The notes under the pieces are model-generated. The model ran no database searches. It saw nothing but the letters and a program-made list of their open reading frames with translations, and was not told the origin of the DNA. This document shows positions 9,701 through 17,405 of a stretch of 64,000 nucleotides of DNA, in pieces. The position numbers and the translations under genes were made by a program. The DNA lies in assembly GCF_003173615.1 (NCBI RefSeq), contig NZ_QGNA01000003.1:372001-436000 (forward strand), read 5' to 3'. Position 1 is the first letter of the stretch, and each line of letters starts with the position of its first letter. The stretch comes from Falsiroseomonas bella (lineage in GTDB: Bacteria; Pseudomonadota; Alphaproteobacteria; Acetobacterales; Acetobacteraceae).

Positions 9701-11838
9701 TCGAAGACGCGGTCGAGGACTGGCTCGGCTTCCTGGACCCGGATCGGCTTCCCGGTGTCGAGCGCCTCTCCGTACATCTGCGCCCAGCGCGGGTTCGGCG
9801 TGCCGAGCAGTTCGGTCGCAGTCCGGCCGACCGGGTAGGGCATGGAGGTGTGCACCATGAAGGCCTGGTTCACCTCGACGAAGCGGAAGTCGCGCCAGCC
9901 GCCCGCCTCGTCGCGGAGGACCTCCACCACCGCATAGGCTTCGTCCATCGATTCGAAGAGCGTGCGGTATTGCCGCTCCTGCTCCTGCAGCGCCGCCTCG
10001 GCCGTCTTGCGGTCCGTCACGTCGCGCCAGAACACCGCCAGCGCCCCGTCGGGCGTCGGATAGGCGCGCATGTCGAGCCACCGAGCCTGCCCGTTCTCGA
10101 AACTGTAGCAATGCTCCAGCGACACCGGCACCCGCGCCCCCATGGCATGCTCGAGCAGCCGGCCGAGCTCGCTGCCCTTCGTGCCGGGATAGGCCTCCCA
10201 GTGCGAGCGCCCGACGATCTCCTCGCGCGGGCGCCCATCCATGCGAAGCGCCTCGCGGTTGTGCTCCAGGATGGTGAAGTCGGGCGAGAGCAGGCCGAAC
10301 CCTTCCGTCATCCCGTCCAGCACGCCGCGCAGCCGCTCCCCGCTTTCGCGCAGCCCATCCTTGGCGCGCTTGCGGTCCGTGATGTCGTTGAACAGCACGG
10401 CGACGCGGCGAGAGCCGGGCCCGCCGAGGCGGAAGGCATGGACGTCGTAGTAGCGCCCGAGCGCCTCGGCGCGGTTCTCGAAGCGCTCCGGCACGCCGGT
10501 CAGTGCGATGCGGCCGTAGATCTCGAACCAGTGGGCGTCATGGCCCGGCACCAGTTCGCGGATGCGGCGCCCCATGGCGTCCTGCAGGCCGGTGTGCCGC
10601 TCGAAGGCGCCGTTGGCCTCGAGGAAGCGGTAATCCTCGGGCCGGCCCGCCGCGTCGAACAGCATCTCGATGATGCAGAAGCCCTCGTACATCGAGTCGA
10701 AGAGCGTGCGGTACTTCGCCTCCTGCGCGCGCGCCTCCGCCTCGGCCGCCTTCCGGGCCGAGATGTCGATGTTCATGCCCATCCATTTGAGGGTTGTGCC
10801 GTCCGGGCCTGTCACCGGCGCGGCGCGGGCGTTGGTCCAGCGCCACTCGCCGCTTGCCGCGTGCCGGATGCGGAACTCGGCATCCAGGGGCCGGCGCCCG
10901 GCGATCGCGGCATGGAAGGCCTGCCCGGCTGCGTCCCGGTCGTCCGGATGGATGGCCTCCACGAAGCCCTGCGCCAGCCAGGCCTCCACACCCTGCCCGG
11001 TATAGGCACGCCAGCTGGGGCTGTCGGCGACGACGCGGCCCTCGGCATCGGTCTCCCAGACCGCCTGCGCAATGCTGCCCACCAGCAGTCGGTGGTGCTC
11101 CTCGCTATCGCGCAGGGCCGCCGCCGCGGCCCGCTCCAGGCTGCGGTCGCGCAGCATCCAGAGCACGCCGAACGGCTGATCCTCGTTGTCCGCCCGGAGC
11201 GCCATGGCCTCGATGCCAGCCCAGACGACGCCGCCATCCTGGCGCCGGAGCCAACCCTCGCGGGAGAGGCGTTCACCGGCCAGCGCGGCCGCGACGTCGG
11301 CGTCCAGCACGCCGCCCGCCTGCCCTTCCGGCGCCACGGCCTCCGCCAGGCTGCTACCCAGCACGGCATTCTCGTCCCACCCCAGCAGCCGGCGGGCGCC
11401 GGGATTCCAGGCCAGGACCAGGCCCTGCCGGTCCGTGGTGACGATCGCGCAGTCTATTGCGCTCTCGATGACGGAACGGAGATCGGCCTCGCGCAGGGCG
11501 AGGGTGACCTGCCCTTCCGAGAGCGCGGCATTGGCGTGTTCCAGCGCCGTGGAGGCGCTCTGCGCGGCGATCAGCCGCGCCTGGCCCTCGGCGATCCGGC
11601 GCCCCAGGGAGATGCCGAGTTCCGCCGCCCGTTCCCAGGCGGCCCGCGCATCCATTTCCGCCGCGGCGGTGCGGACGGCGCTGCCGGCCCGCTCGGCCTC
11701 CCCGCGCTCCGCGGCGGCGGCCTCTGCCTCCGTGCTGCGCAGGGCCATGCGGCGGGCGGCGGCCAGCTCGCGGCGCAGCCGCTCCACCTCCTCCCGCAGC
11801 TCATCGACGTCGGTCACCGTGCCGAGTTGCTCATCCAT
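6727..11838 (-). CDS. multi-PAS/GAF hybrid sensor histidine kinase-response regulator
   Basis: A 1703-residue soluble hybrid kinase. Order: coiled coil (about 10-115), PAS domains at about 118-238, 245-365, 375-495, 499-615, 623-740 and 747-865, a GAF domain at 885-1037, PAS at 1044-1165 and 1172-1293, then HisKA with phospho-accepting His1340 in GGIAHDFNNML, an HATPase domain with N box (LNLCINARDAM) and G boxes (DTGTGM, GQGTGLGL), and a receiver domain with Asp1634 in ITDVGLPGG. Several PAS units end in DITDRK or DVTARR, the usual PAC junction. There is no transmembrane segment, so it senses intracellular cues. No response-regulator or output gene is adjacent, making it an orphan. PAS 3 and PAS 5 are recognisably the same subtype. 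Confidence 0.93.
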   Translation of the reverse strand: MDEQLGTVTDVDELREEVERLRRELAAARRMALRSTEAEAAAAERGEAERAGSAVRTAAAEMDARAAWERAAELGISLGRRIAEGQARLIAAQSASTALEHANAALSEGQVTLALREADLRSVIESAIDCAIVTTDRQGLVLAWNPGARRLLGWDENAVLGSSLAEAVAPEGQAGGVLDADVAAALAGERLSREGWLRRQDGGVVWAGIEAMALRADNEDQPFGVLWMLRDRSLERAAAAALRDSEEHHRLLVGSIAQAVWETDAEGRVVADSPSWRAYTGQGVEAWLAQGFVEAIHPDDRDAAGQAFHAAIAGRRPLDAEFRIRHAASGEWRWTNARAAPVTGPDGTTLKWMGMNIDISARKAAEAEARAQEAKYRTLFDSMYEGFCIIEMLFDAAGRPEDYRFLEANGAFERHTGLQDAMGRRIRELVPGHDAHWFEIYGRIALTGVPERFENRAEALGRYYDVHAFRLGGPGSRRVAVLFNDITDRKRAKDGLRESGERLRGVLDGMTEGFGLLSPDFTILEHNREALRMDGRPREEIVGRSHWEAYPGTKGSELGRLLEHAMGARVPVSLEHCYSFENGQARWLDMRAYPTPDGALAVFWRDVTDRKTAEAALQEQERQYRTLFESMDEAYAVVEVLRDEAGGWRDFRFVEVNQAFMVHTSMPYPVGRTATELLGTPNPRWAQMYGEALDTGKPIRVQEAEPVLDRVFDLNIFSLDRPRNRVAVLFTDITHRVRAEDALRASEARFRALATAGSYLAYRMSPDWRLLYQLDGRNVLTGTAEPIADWLARYILPEDRLVLQDAIAAAIRDRALFELEHRVRRADGSTGWVLSRAVPILDAAGEVIEWFGAASDVTARRGAEEALRASEERQAYLLGFSDALRPLSDPVAILEEATRLLRRRLAADRALYAEFIHDNGQDYVVVEREHRAPGTTSFVGRHEAAAFGPDMEALRAGRAIVIRDIEAEQAPEAWRAVWRGLGVRARLAVPLIKDGCLVAGLGVHAAAPRDWTDEEVALVVETGERTWAAVERARAAAALRESEERFRGFAENSADVLWIADAQGLRLQYLSPAYDAVFGASRDDALADMDAMRALVHPEDRATVATAMPRTLAGETVRIAYRVIRPADGRIVHLLDTGFPVRGPDGAIRQVAGIVQDVTEERRMARELAGRERHLRALVEGVPHLLWRAAAQGRWQWASPQWTAFTGLSDAQSEGHGWLAAVHPEDRDRILDAWRAVGEGGTFAADFRLRFAADGTWRWFRSRGIPLREDDAAEAGPSEWLGTSTDVDDQIRAREALERGRDELEERVRARTVELMAAEETLRQAQKLEAVGQLTGGIAHDFNNMLQGVAGALDMARRRMEGSRLQEAGRYIEAARDATGRAAGLTRRLLAFARRQQLEPRQLDADGLVRGMAEMLRRTLGPAIALELDLCDDRGVVTCDASELESALLNLCINARDAMAEGGGLVIATRARRLTAAELSSDAEPGEFLELSVADTGTGMSPEVREHVLEPFFTTKPLGQGTGLGLSQVYGFVRQSGGTLRIESAPGQGTTVRLWLPLTGRRPEAQGRAEETTGQNPQEGGNATLLLVDDETGVRAPAAERLRDLGYRVVEAPDGPSALRLLDEGLAPHLLITDVGLPGGMDGVRLAEAVLERRPGLPILFTTGYAAVALPAGAAVIAKPYPLDTLALRVRNGLAAASRAGIG

Positions 11839-12132
11839 GAAGCTGCAGCGGCCTGCCCGGCGAGGTGCCGCCGCGCGCTCCGCGGACCGACCTGCGCCAG
11901 GGAAGAGGTGGTCTGCGCGTGGGCATCACTGGCCTCCCCGCCGCGGCGCGCTGGCACCGCAGCAATGGGAGTTTGTCACGAACTCAGGGAGTTGGGACGC
12001 CGCCTCGCAGCCATGTGAAGCCGATTCGGCAAGGCAGGCGAAATGAAATGCCCAACGCAGATCGCGCGGCGCATGGGATCACGACGTGATCAGCCGGATA
12101 TGCTCAGCGCGACATGAGGGGACTTGCGGCAA
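11839..12132. other. intergenic region upstream of the hybrid kinase
   Basis: About 294 bp without a credible gene, lying upstream of the kinase and downstream of tRNA-Pro (both on the minus strand). The most distinct element is a 15 bp palindrome GATCACG-A-CGTGATC at 12077-12091. The kinase promoter probably lies here, but I cannot point to convincing -35/-10 boxes. Confidence 0.4.
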
Positions 12133-12209
12133 TGGTCGGAGCGGCGGGATTTGAACCCACGACCCCCAGTCCCCCAGACTGATGCGCTACCAGGCTGCGC
12201 TACGCTCCG
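12133..12209 (-). tRNA. tRNA-Pro (anticodon GGG)
   Basis: A 77-base cloverleaf on the minus strand. The 7 bp acceptor stem pairs CGGAGCG with CGCTCCG, followed by discriminator A and an encoded CCA end. The D arm has GCGC...GCGC with AGCCTGGTA, the anticodon stem is TCAGT/ACTGG around loop CTGGGGG, giving anticodon GGG, and the T loop reads GGTTCAAATCC. It would read the proline codon CCC. No integrase or attachment duplication is seen at its 3' end. Confidence 0.95.
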
Positions 12210-12267
12210 ACTGGGCGGGGGCATAGCACCCTGCGCCCGGCGCCGCCAACCCTCCGCCACCGCCGCT

Positions 12268-12738
12268 TCAGCGGCGCGCGGCGAGCATCCGCAGTTCCTC
12301 GGCCAGCTTCTCGAGCGTGGCCAGCGCCTCCCGCAGGGCGAGCGTGGCGGTGTCCGCCTCGTCCTGCTCGGCCTCGTCGCGGTCGGGATGGCCGAGCGGC
12401 AGCTCCGGCGCCGCCTCGCCCTCCAGCCCGCCTTCGCGCAGCAGGCGCTGCACGCCCTTGATCGTGTAGCCCTGGGTGTAGAGCAGGTCGGCGATGCGCC
12501 GCAGCAGCGCGATGTCCTCGGGCCGGTAGTAGCGGCGCCCGCCGCCGCGCTTCAGCGGCTTCAGGGCGGGGAACTTCGTCTCCCAGAAGCGCAGCACATG
12601 CTGCGGGATCTGAAGATCGTCCGCCACCTCGCTGATGGTGCGGAAGGCGGTGGGCGCCTTGCGCGGCCGCGGCCGCGCGCCTTCCGCCTCCTCCGCCTCG
12701 GTGTCCTCGGTCATCGCCATGCGATCAGGCATCGTCAT
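12268..12738 (-). CDS. MerR-family transcriptional regulator
   Basis: A protein of up to 156 residues with a MerR-type winged helix: [21 protein letters not shown] starts near residue 33 and includes the DNA-recognition helix, followed by [15 protein letters not shown], the typical wing. The C-terminus is an acidic linker and a helix likely to dimerise; no effector-binding cysteines are seen. Several in-frame ATGs (12738, 12732, 12720) are possible; the first overlaps the ihfA stop by 14 bp and implies coupling. This merR gene directly after ihfA is a conserved arrangement in alphaproteobacteria, but the target genes are not known. Confidence 0.85.
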   Translation of the reverse strand: MTMPDRMAMTEDTEAEEAEGARPRPRKAPTAFRTISEVADDLQIPQHVLRFWETKFPALKPLKRGGGRRYYRPEDIALLRRIADLLYTQGYTIKGVQRLLREGGLEGEAAPELPLGHPDRDEAEQDEADTATLALREALATLEKLAEELRMLAARR

Positions 12739-13039
12739 CCGGGCCGAAGCTCTGGCCCGGGTTTAGCCGCGCCTTCAGCACCTGCGACGGCCGGAAGGAC
12801 AGCACTTTGCGCGGCAGGATCGGCACCTCCACGCCCGTCTTCGGGTTGCGGCCGACGCGCTTGCCCTTCTGGCGCACGATGAAGGAGCCGAAGGCGGAGA
12901 TCTTCACGGATTCGCCCGACGCCAGCGCCGCCGACATGCGCTCCAGCACGGTCTCGAGCAGGGCCGCGCTCTCGTTGCGCGAGAGGCCGACCTGCGCATA
13001 GATCGCCTCCGCAAGGTTCGCGCGCGTGATGGTCTTCAT
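12725..13039 (-). CDS. ihfA: integration host factor subunit alpha
   Basis: A 104-residue HU/IHF-family DNA-bending protein. The start ([14 protein letters not shown]) and the segment [24 protein letters not shown] match IhfA, including the beta-arm region with RNPKTG whose tip proline intercalates into DNA. With IhfB it bends DNA sharply for transcription, recombination and replication. A terminator-like hairpin separates it from fabH upstream, so ihfA is probably transcribed from its own promoter in 13040-13190. The MerR gene downstream overlaps its end. Confidence 0.95.
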   Translation of the reverse strand: MKTITRANLAEAIYAQVGLSRNESAALLETVLERMSAALASGESVKISAFGSFIVRQKGKRVGRNPKTGVEVPILPRKVLSFRPSQVLKARLNPGQSFGPDDDA

Positions 13040-13184
13040 CGCAGAGCCCTCATGGAGCGCACCGTCCCAGCGGTTGACACGACCGCAGCGCGTCGCCGCA
13101 AGTCCTTCAATCGGTTACAAAAGCGATCTCCGCGCCAGCCGTCAACCGTGCGGTTCGTATCGCCTTCCGCACGCTTTCGTCCAC

Positions 13185-13210
13185 AAATGAGAAAAGCGCC
13201 GCAAGCGCTT
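13185..13210 (-). terminator. putative rho-independent terminator after fabH
   Basis: Read on the minus strand, 31 bp after the fabH stop, a 6 bp stem AAGCGC / GCGCTT with a 5-base loop is followed directly by TTCTCATTT. This is the best intrinsic terminator in the window and would end the DUF177-rpmF-plsX-fabH transcript before ihfA. Confidence 0.55.
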
Positions 13211-13240
13211 CTGGAACAAGGGTTTTGTCGCGGCGGGCGA

Positions 13241-14212
13241 TCAGAACCGCGCGAGCGTCGCGCCCCAGGTGAGGCCGCCGCCGATGGCCTCCATCAGCAC
13301 GAGATCGCCGCGCCGGATCCGCCCGTCCCGCGTCGCCTCGGCCAGCGCCAGCGGGATCGAGGCGGCCGAGGTGTTCGCATGGCGGTCCACCGTGACCACC
13401 ACGCGCTCCAGCGGCAGGTGCAGCTTCTTGCCCATCGCCTCGATGATGCGGAGGTTGGCCTGGTGCGGCACCAGCCAGGCGACGTCGGCATGGCCGAGGC
13501 CGTTGGCGGCCAGCGCCTCGTCCACGGCGGCGGCGAGCTTGGTCACGGCGTGCTTGAACACCTCGCGCCCGGCCATCCGCACCACGCCCGTGCCGCCGGT
13601 GGAGCCCGCCCCGCCATCCACCACCAGGATGTCGCCGAAGCGGCCATCGGCATGCATGTGGGTGGAAAGCAGGCCGCGCCCGCCAGTCTCCTCGGCGGCC
13701 ACGCCGCGCAGGAACACCGCGCCGGCGCCGTCGCCGAACAGCACGCAGGTGCCGCGGTCGGTCCAGTCCAGGATGCGCGAATAGACCTCGGTCCCGATCA
13801 CCAGCACGCCGCGCGCCTGGCCGGCCCGGATCAGCGCGTCAGCGACGCCGAGGGCGTAGATGAAGCCGGTGCAGGCGGCCGCGAGGTCGAAGGCGAAGCC
13901 CCGCGTCACGCCGAGCTTGCCCTGGATGCGCGCGGCGGTGGAAGGGAAGGCGGAATCCGGCGTCGAGGTCGCCACCAGGATCGCGTCCACCTCCTCCACG
14001 GCGGCGCCGGCCTGCGCCAGCGCGGCAAGGGCGGCGCGAAGGCCGAGGTCGGAGGCGGTCTCGCCCTCCGCCGCGACATGGCGGCAGCGGATGCCGGTGC
14101 GCTCGCGGATCCACGCATCGGATGTCTCGAGGCCCTTCCAGGCCGCGAGTTCGTCATTCGTCAGGGAACGTTCCGGCAGATAGCCGCCGGTGCCCGCGAC
14201 CAGGGCGCGCAA
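13241..14212 (-). CDS. fabH: beta-ketoacyl-ACP synthase III
   Basis: FabH, about 323 residues, condenses acetyl-CoA with malonyl-ACP to start fatty-acid synthesis. The catalytic triad is visible: Cys in DLAAACTGFIYAL, His in LVPHQANLRII, and Asn in DRHANTSAASIP. There is no ATG or GTG near the expected N-terminus. AAGGAGG lies right after the plsX stop; 5 bp beyond it is ATT (14221), and TTG at 14212 gives an N-terminus (M)RALVAGTGGYLPE that aligns with E. coli FabH. I use TTG, but AUU is equally possible from ribosome-binding-site spacing. It follows plsX by about 20 bp in one operon. Confidence 0.93.
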   Translation of the reverse strand: MRALVAGTGGYLPERSLTNDELAAWKGLETSDAWIRERTGIRCRHVAAEGETASDLGLRAALAALAQAGAAVEEVDAILVATSTPDSAFPSTAARIQGKLGVTRGFAFDLAAACTGFIYALGVADALIRAGQARGVLVIGTEVYSRILDWTDRGTCVLFGDGAGAVFLRGVAAEETGGRGLLSTHMHADGRFGDILVVDGGAGSTGGTGVVRMAGREVFKHAVTKLAAAVDEALAANGLGHADVAWLVPHQANLRIIEAMGKKLHLPLERVVVTVDRHANTSAASIPLALAEATRDGRIRRGDLVLMEAIGGGLTWGATLARF

Positions 14213-14232
14213 CGCGGGAATCTTCGCCTCCT

Positions 14233-15306
14233 TCAGCCCGGCGCGTCGGTGAGCCGGGGCGCGGCCTGGGACAGCCGAACGAGCCCCTCGCGGATCCGCT
14301 CGTTGAAGCGGTGCGTCACCATGTCCATCGCGACGTCCACCGCATGGGCGAAGCCCAGCGCATCGGTGCCGCCATGGCTCTTCACCACGACGCCATTGAG
14401 CCCGATCAGCACGGCGCCGTTGTAGCGTCGCGGGTCCATCCATTCGCGCAGCCGATCCAGCGCCGGCCGCGCCAGCAGGTAGCCGACGCGGGCGGGGATC
14501 GAACTGGTGAAGACCTGTCGCAGCAGGTCGCGCATCAGCTTCAGCGCGCCCTCCCCGGTCTTCAGCGCGACATTGCCGGTGAAGCCGTCCGTGACGATCA
14601 CGTCCACCGTGCCGGCGGCGATGTCGTGCCCTTCGACGAAGCCGCGGAAATTCTCGCCGAACAGGGAATCGCGCAGCGTGTCCGCGGCCTGCCGCACCCG
14701 CTCGTCGCCCTTCAGCTCCTCGGAGCCGACATTCAGCAGGCCGATGGTGGGCTTGGTGAGGCCGAGCACGGAGCGCGCGAAGGCGTCGCCCATCACGGCG
14801 AATTCCACCAGGTTGCGCGCGTCGCACTGAACATTCGCGCCGAGGTCGAGCATCACCACGTCGCCGCGCGCCGAGGGCCCGATCGCGGCGAGCGCCGGCC
14901 GGTCGATCTCCGGCAGCGTCTTCACCACGATCTTGGCCAGCGCCATCAGCGCCCCGGTGTTGCCGGCGGAGACGATGCCCGCCGCCTCGCCGGCGGCGAC
15001 GGCGTCGATCGCCACGCGCATGGAGGAACCGCGGACGCGCAGCGCCGCGGTCGGCTTCATGTCGCCGGAGATGGCTTCCGGCGCATGGCGCACGCTGCAG
15101 GCCTTGGCGGCGCGCTTGCGCCTCGCGAGCAGCGCCCCGAGCCGCGCCTCGTCGCCCACCAGCAGGAAGCGCGCATGGGGATGGCGCTCCGCCGCCAGTT
15201 CGAGCCCGTCGAGCACGACATCGGGCGCATGGTCGCCACCCATGGCGTCCACCGCCAGGGAAAAGGCCGGAGAGGCTGGCGGTCCCGCGTCGTCAGGCAC
15301 CGTCAT
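14233..15306 (-). CDS. plsX: phosphate acyltransferase PlsX
   Basis: A 357-residue PlsX, which makes acyl-phosphate from acyl-ACP for phospholipid synthesis. The family signature LAVDAMGGDHAP lies near residue 17, and GNTGALMALAK, TDGFTGNVALKT and GLNGVVVKSHGG are all typical. It starts with ATG at 15306, 50 bp after rpmF, and is followed by fabH. The rpmF-plsX-fabH order is one of the most conserved bacterial gene strings and links ribosome assembly and lipid synthesis genes in one transcript. Confidence 0.95.
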   Translation of the reverse strand: MTVPDDAGPPASPAFSLAVDAMGGDHAPDVVLDGLELAAERHPHARFLLVGDEARLGALLARRKRAAKACSVRHAPEAISGDMKPTAALRVRGSSMRVAIDAVAAGEAAGIVSAGNTGALMALAKIVVKTLPEIDRPALAAIGPSARGDVVMLDLGANVQCDARNLVEFAVMGDAFARSVLGLTKPTIGLLNVGSEELKGDERVRQAADTLRDSLFGENFRGFVEGHDIAAGTVDVIVTDGFTGNVALKTGEGALKLMRDLLRQVFTSSIPARVGYLLARPALDRLREWMDPRRYNGAVLIGLNGVVVKSHGGTDALGFAHAVDVAMDMVTHRFNERIREGLVRLSQAAPRLTDAPG

Positions 15307-15356
15307 GACCCCCCTGCCGGCCCCGCCACATCGGTGCGGCGCCCGTCATGCCCGGC

Positions 15357-15557
15357 TCAGAGACGGACGGTGCCGCTGGCCTTCTCGGCGGAGACCACCT
15401 CGCGCCCATCGTAATGGCCGCAATGGGAGCAGACATGGTGCGGGCGCTTGAGCTCGCCGCAGTTCGAGCACTCATGATGCGCCGAGGCGCTGAGGGCGTG
15501 ATGGCTGCGGCGCATCCCACGGCGGGACGGCGAAACCTTCTTCTTCGGGACGGCCAT
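15357..15557 (-). CDS. rpmF: 50S ribosomal protein L32
   Basis: A 66-residue L32 starting [20 protein letters not shown], the standard N-terminus. It carries two CxxC pairs (CSNCG and CSHCG) and therefore is the zinc-binding form. Located between the DUF177 gene and plsX on the minus strand. Confidence 0.97.
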   Translation of the reverse strand: MAVPKKKVSPSRRGMRRSHHALSASAHHECSNCGELKRPHHVCSHCGHYDGREVVSAEKASGTVRL

Positions 15558-15663
15558 GGCGCCGAGCCTTTCTCGTCAACGGACTGCAAGATCGGGTGAG
15601 CCGCGCGCATTAGCACCGCCCCCCCAGGGCCGCAAGCGGCAACCCGATGCGGCCCGGCAAAGA

Positions 15664-16170
15664 TCATTGTTCGCGCAACTTTGCAAGCTTCGCGAAGGGG
15701 TTCGGCCGGGCCGGCGCTTCCTCGGGCGGCGGCTCCTCGTCGAGCACGGGAAGCACCGCGCCCTCGGCACGCGGATAGGGATCGAGCGCCAGCGCCAGCT
15801 GCTCGGCCACCGCCTCCCCGAGATCCACCTGGCCGCCCTCGCTCTCGATCTCGTCGGGGCTGTCCGGGTCGTCGTCGGCGGGTTCCTGGCCTTCGGGCAG
15901 GATGCGCAGGTCCACCGGCGCCGAGACGCGCTGCGCGACCGGCTCCAGCGTGACGACGCAGGCCTGCTCCACCTCCGCCTCCAGCCGGCCGCGCGCACGC
16001 ATGGTGCCGCCCGGCTCCGGCTCCAGCCGCAACCGGGCCGAGACGGCGCCGATGCCGAGGATGCCGAAGCGCCGGGCGAGTGCGGCCCGCTCCGCCTCGT
16101 CGGCCACCAGCTCCACCTCGCGCCGCTCCGGCACCAGGCGGACGAGGCGGGAAAACTCGGGGGCGGTCAT
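15664..16170 (-). CDS. DUF177 (YceD-like) protein
   Basis: A 168-residue protein of the DUF177/YceD family, recognised from its place directly upstream of rpmF and the family pattern of a beta-rich core with a conserved cysteine segment (EQACVVTLEPV) followed by an acidic stretch (about residues 95-115). In bacteria and plastids family members are linked to 23S rRNA accumulation. The C-terminus is proline-rich and ends NPFAKLAKLREQ, a common YceD ending. Its start overlaps the stop of the upstream chaperone gene by 4 bp. Confidence 0.88.
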   Translation of the reverse strand: MTAPEFSRLVRLVPERREVELVADEAERAALARRFGILGIGAVSARLRLEPEPGGTMRARGRLEAEVEQACVVTLEPVAQRVSAPVDLRILPEGQEPADDDPDSPDEIESEGGQVDLGEAVAEQLALALDPYPRAEGAVLPVLDEEPPPEEAPARPNPFAKLAKLREQ

Positions 16171-16706
16171 GCGGGCACCGGGGGAAAGTCCACGCGGCCC
16201 GCCACGAGCTCGGCGAAGGGCACGCGGTCGAGCGCGGCATCGGCTGCCACCGCGATGGCGGCGAGCCGCGGCGCCGAGCCCTCCGGCGGCTCCCCGCGCC
16301 AGACGTTGCGGGCCAGCGCCCCCGCCAGCCCGGCCTCGTCGCCGGTCCGCAGCGCCGCCTCATAGGCCTGGGCGCGGCCGTGAAAGGCCTCCCACATGCG
16401 CTTCACGCGCTTGCCGACGGCCAGGTCGCCGACCCCCATCTCCCGCAGGTTCACGTCCATGTCGGCGAACATCGCATCGAACACGGCCTGCGCCAGGTCC
16501 TTGGCGCGCGGGTCCGGGTCGCGCGCAATGCGGCACACCAGCAGGCCGGTGTGCAGCGCCACCAGGTCGAAGCGGCCATCCAGCGTGTCGGGCACGCCGA
16601 GCTCCGCGAAGAAGACCGGCTGGCGCGCCGCCCCCACGGCCGCGCCATAGAGCGCGAAGCCCGCTCTCTCATGCGGCTTGCGGGTGAAGAGGCCGAGCAG
16701 GCCCAT
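16167..16706 (-). CDS. ubiquinol-cytochrome c chaperone family protein
   Basis: A 179-residue protein of the CBP3/UQCC family, which assists cytochrome b and cytochrome bc1 assembly. It shows the expected pattern of RFDLVALHTGLLVCRI, FADMDVNLREMGVGD and VGKRVKRMWEAFHGR. The start at 16706 (MGLLGLFTRK) is chosen because homologues begin just before this basic segment; longer frames upstream run into the opposite-strand bamE gene. In alphaproteobacteria this gene is regularly found between bamE (divergent) and the DUF177 gene, as here. Confidence 0.9.
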   Translation of the reverse strand: MGLLGLFTRKPHERAGFALYGAAVGAARQPVFFAELGVPDTLDGRFDLVALHTGLLVCRIARDPDPRAKDLAQAVFDAMFADMDVNLREMGVGDLAVGKRVKRMWEAFHGRAQAYEAALRTGDEAGLAGALARNVWRGEPPEGSAPRLAAIAVAADAALDRVPFAELVAGRVDFPPVPA

Positions 16707-16781
16707 GCGACGAACTCCGTGAGCGTGGCCCCCGCAGCCGCGCGGATTGACCGGCGGACGGCGCGATGGCATGCGGCCCAG

Positions 16782-17378
16782 ATGGAGCGCCAACGCAGGA
16801 TGGTCAACGTGCCGTTCGGAGCCCCGACCGGGCGCCCCTCCCGCTTTCCGTGCCGCCGGGCTCTCCTGGCTGCCGCCGCGCTGACACTGGGCGGGTGCTC
16901 GTACCTTCCCACCGCGGCGGTGCCGGGCGTGCCGGGCGCCGGGCTCTTCGAATCGCCGCGGCAGTTCCGCGGCCATGCCGTGACCGAGGAGCAGGTCGGC
17001 CAGATCACGCCGGGCGTCTCCTCCCGCGACGATGTCGAGGCGCTGCTCGGCTCGCCCTCCGCCAGCGGCACCTTCGACCCGAGCGAGTGGTATTACATCA
17101 GCGGCATCACCCATCAGCGGCCGGCGCGCAACCTGGGCGTGATCGAGCAGAATGTCCTGGTGGTGCGCTTCGATCCGGGCGGCACCGTGCAGGAGGTCCG
17201 CCGCCTCGGGATGGAGGACGGCCGCGAGATCCAGATGGTGTCGCGCGTCACGCCCTCGCCGGGCACGGAGCGCAGCGTGCTGCAGCAGCTCTTCGGCAAT
17301 ATCGGGCGCGTCGGCGTGCCCGGAAGCCAGCAGCCGCAGCGTGGTCCTGGCGCCGCGAGCCCGGGCAGCGGCCAGTAG
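16782..17378 (+). CDS. bamE: outer membrane assembly lipoprotein BamE
   Basis: A SmpA/OmlA-family protein of about 198 residues. A basic N-terminus and hydrophobic stretch end in lipobox LGGC, then come VTEEQVGQITPGVSSRDDVEALLGSPS and WYYIS, the BamE fold signature. It is an outer-membrane lipoprotein subunit of the BAM complex that inserts beta-barrel proteins. Starts at 16782 or 16800 are both possible (6 residues apart); the latter has AGGA immediately before it. The tail after about residue 165 is a Gly/Pro/Gln-rich extension. It is divergent from the cytochrome chaperone gene with a gap of about 75 bp. Confidence 0.9.
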   Translation: MERQRRMVNVPFGAPTGRPSRFPCRRALLAAAALTLGGCSYLPTAAVPGVPGAGLFESPRQFRGHAVTEEQVGQITPGVSSRDDVEALLGSPSASGTFDPSEWYYISGITHQRPARNLGVIEQNVLVVRFDPGGTVQEVRRLGMEDGREIQMVSRVTPSPGTERSVLQQLFGNIGRVGVPGSQQPQRGPGAASPGSGQ

Positions 17379-17405
17379 GCCAAGGCCCGACGCGCACGCC
17401 GGGCG

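Noticed and set aside
8827-12018. Very long plus-strand open frame opposite the hybrid kinase
   Set aside because: Composition typical of antisense frames in high-G+C genes, no recognisable domain, and the minus strand encodes a clear kinase.
12133-12209. tRNA-Pro as an integration site
   Set aside because: No integrase gene, no direct repeat of the tRNA 3' end and no foreign-looking block next to it.
13241-14827. Long 528-codon reading frame covering fabH and plsX
   Set aside because: The upstream part is only the shadow of plsX in another frame; FabH homology begins at about 14212.
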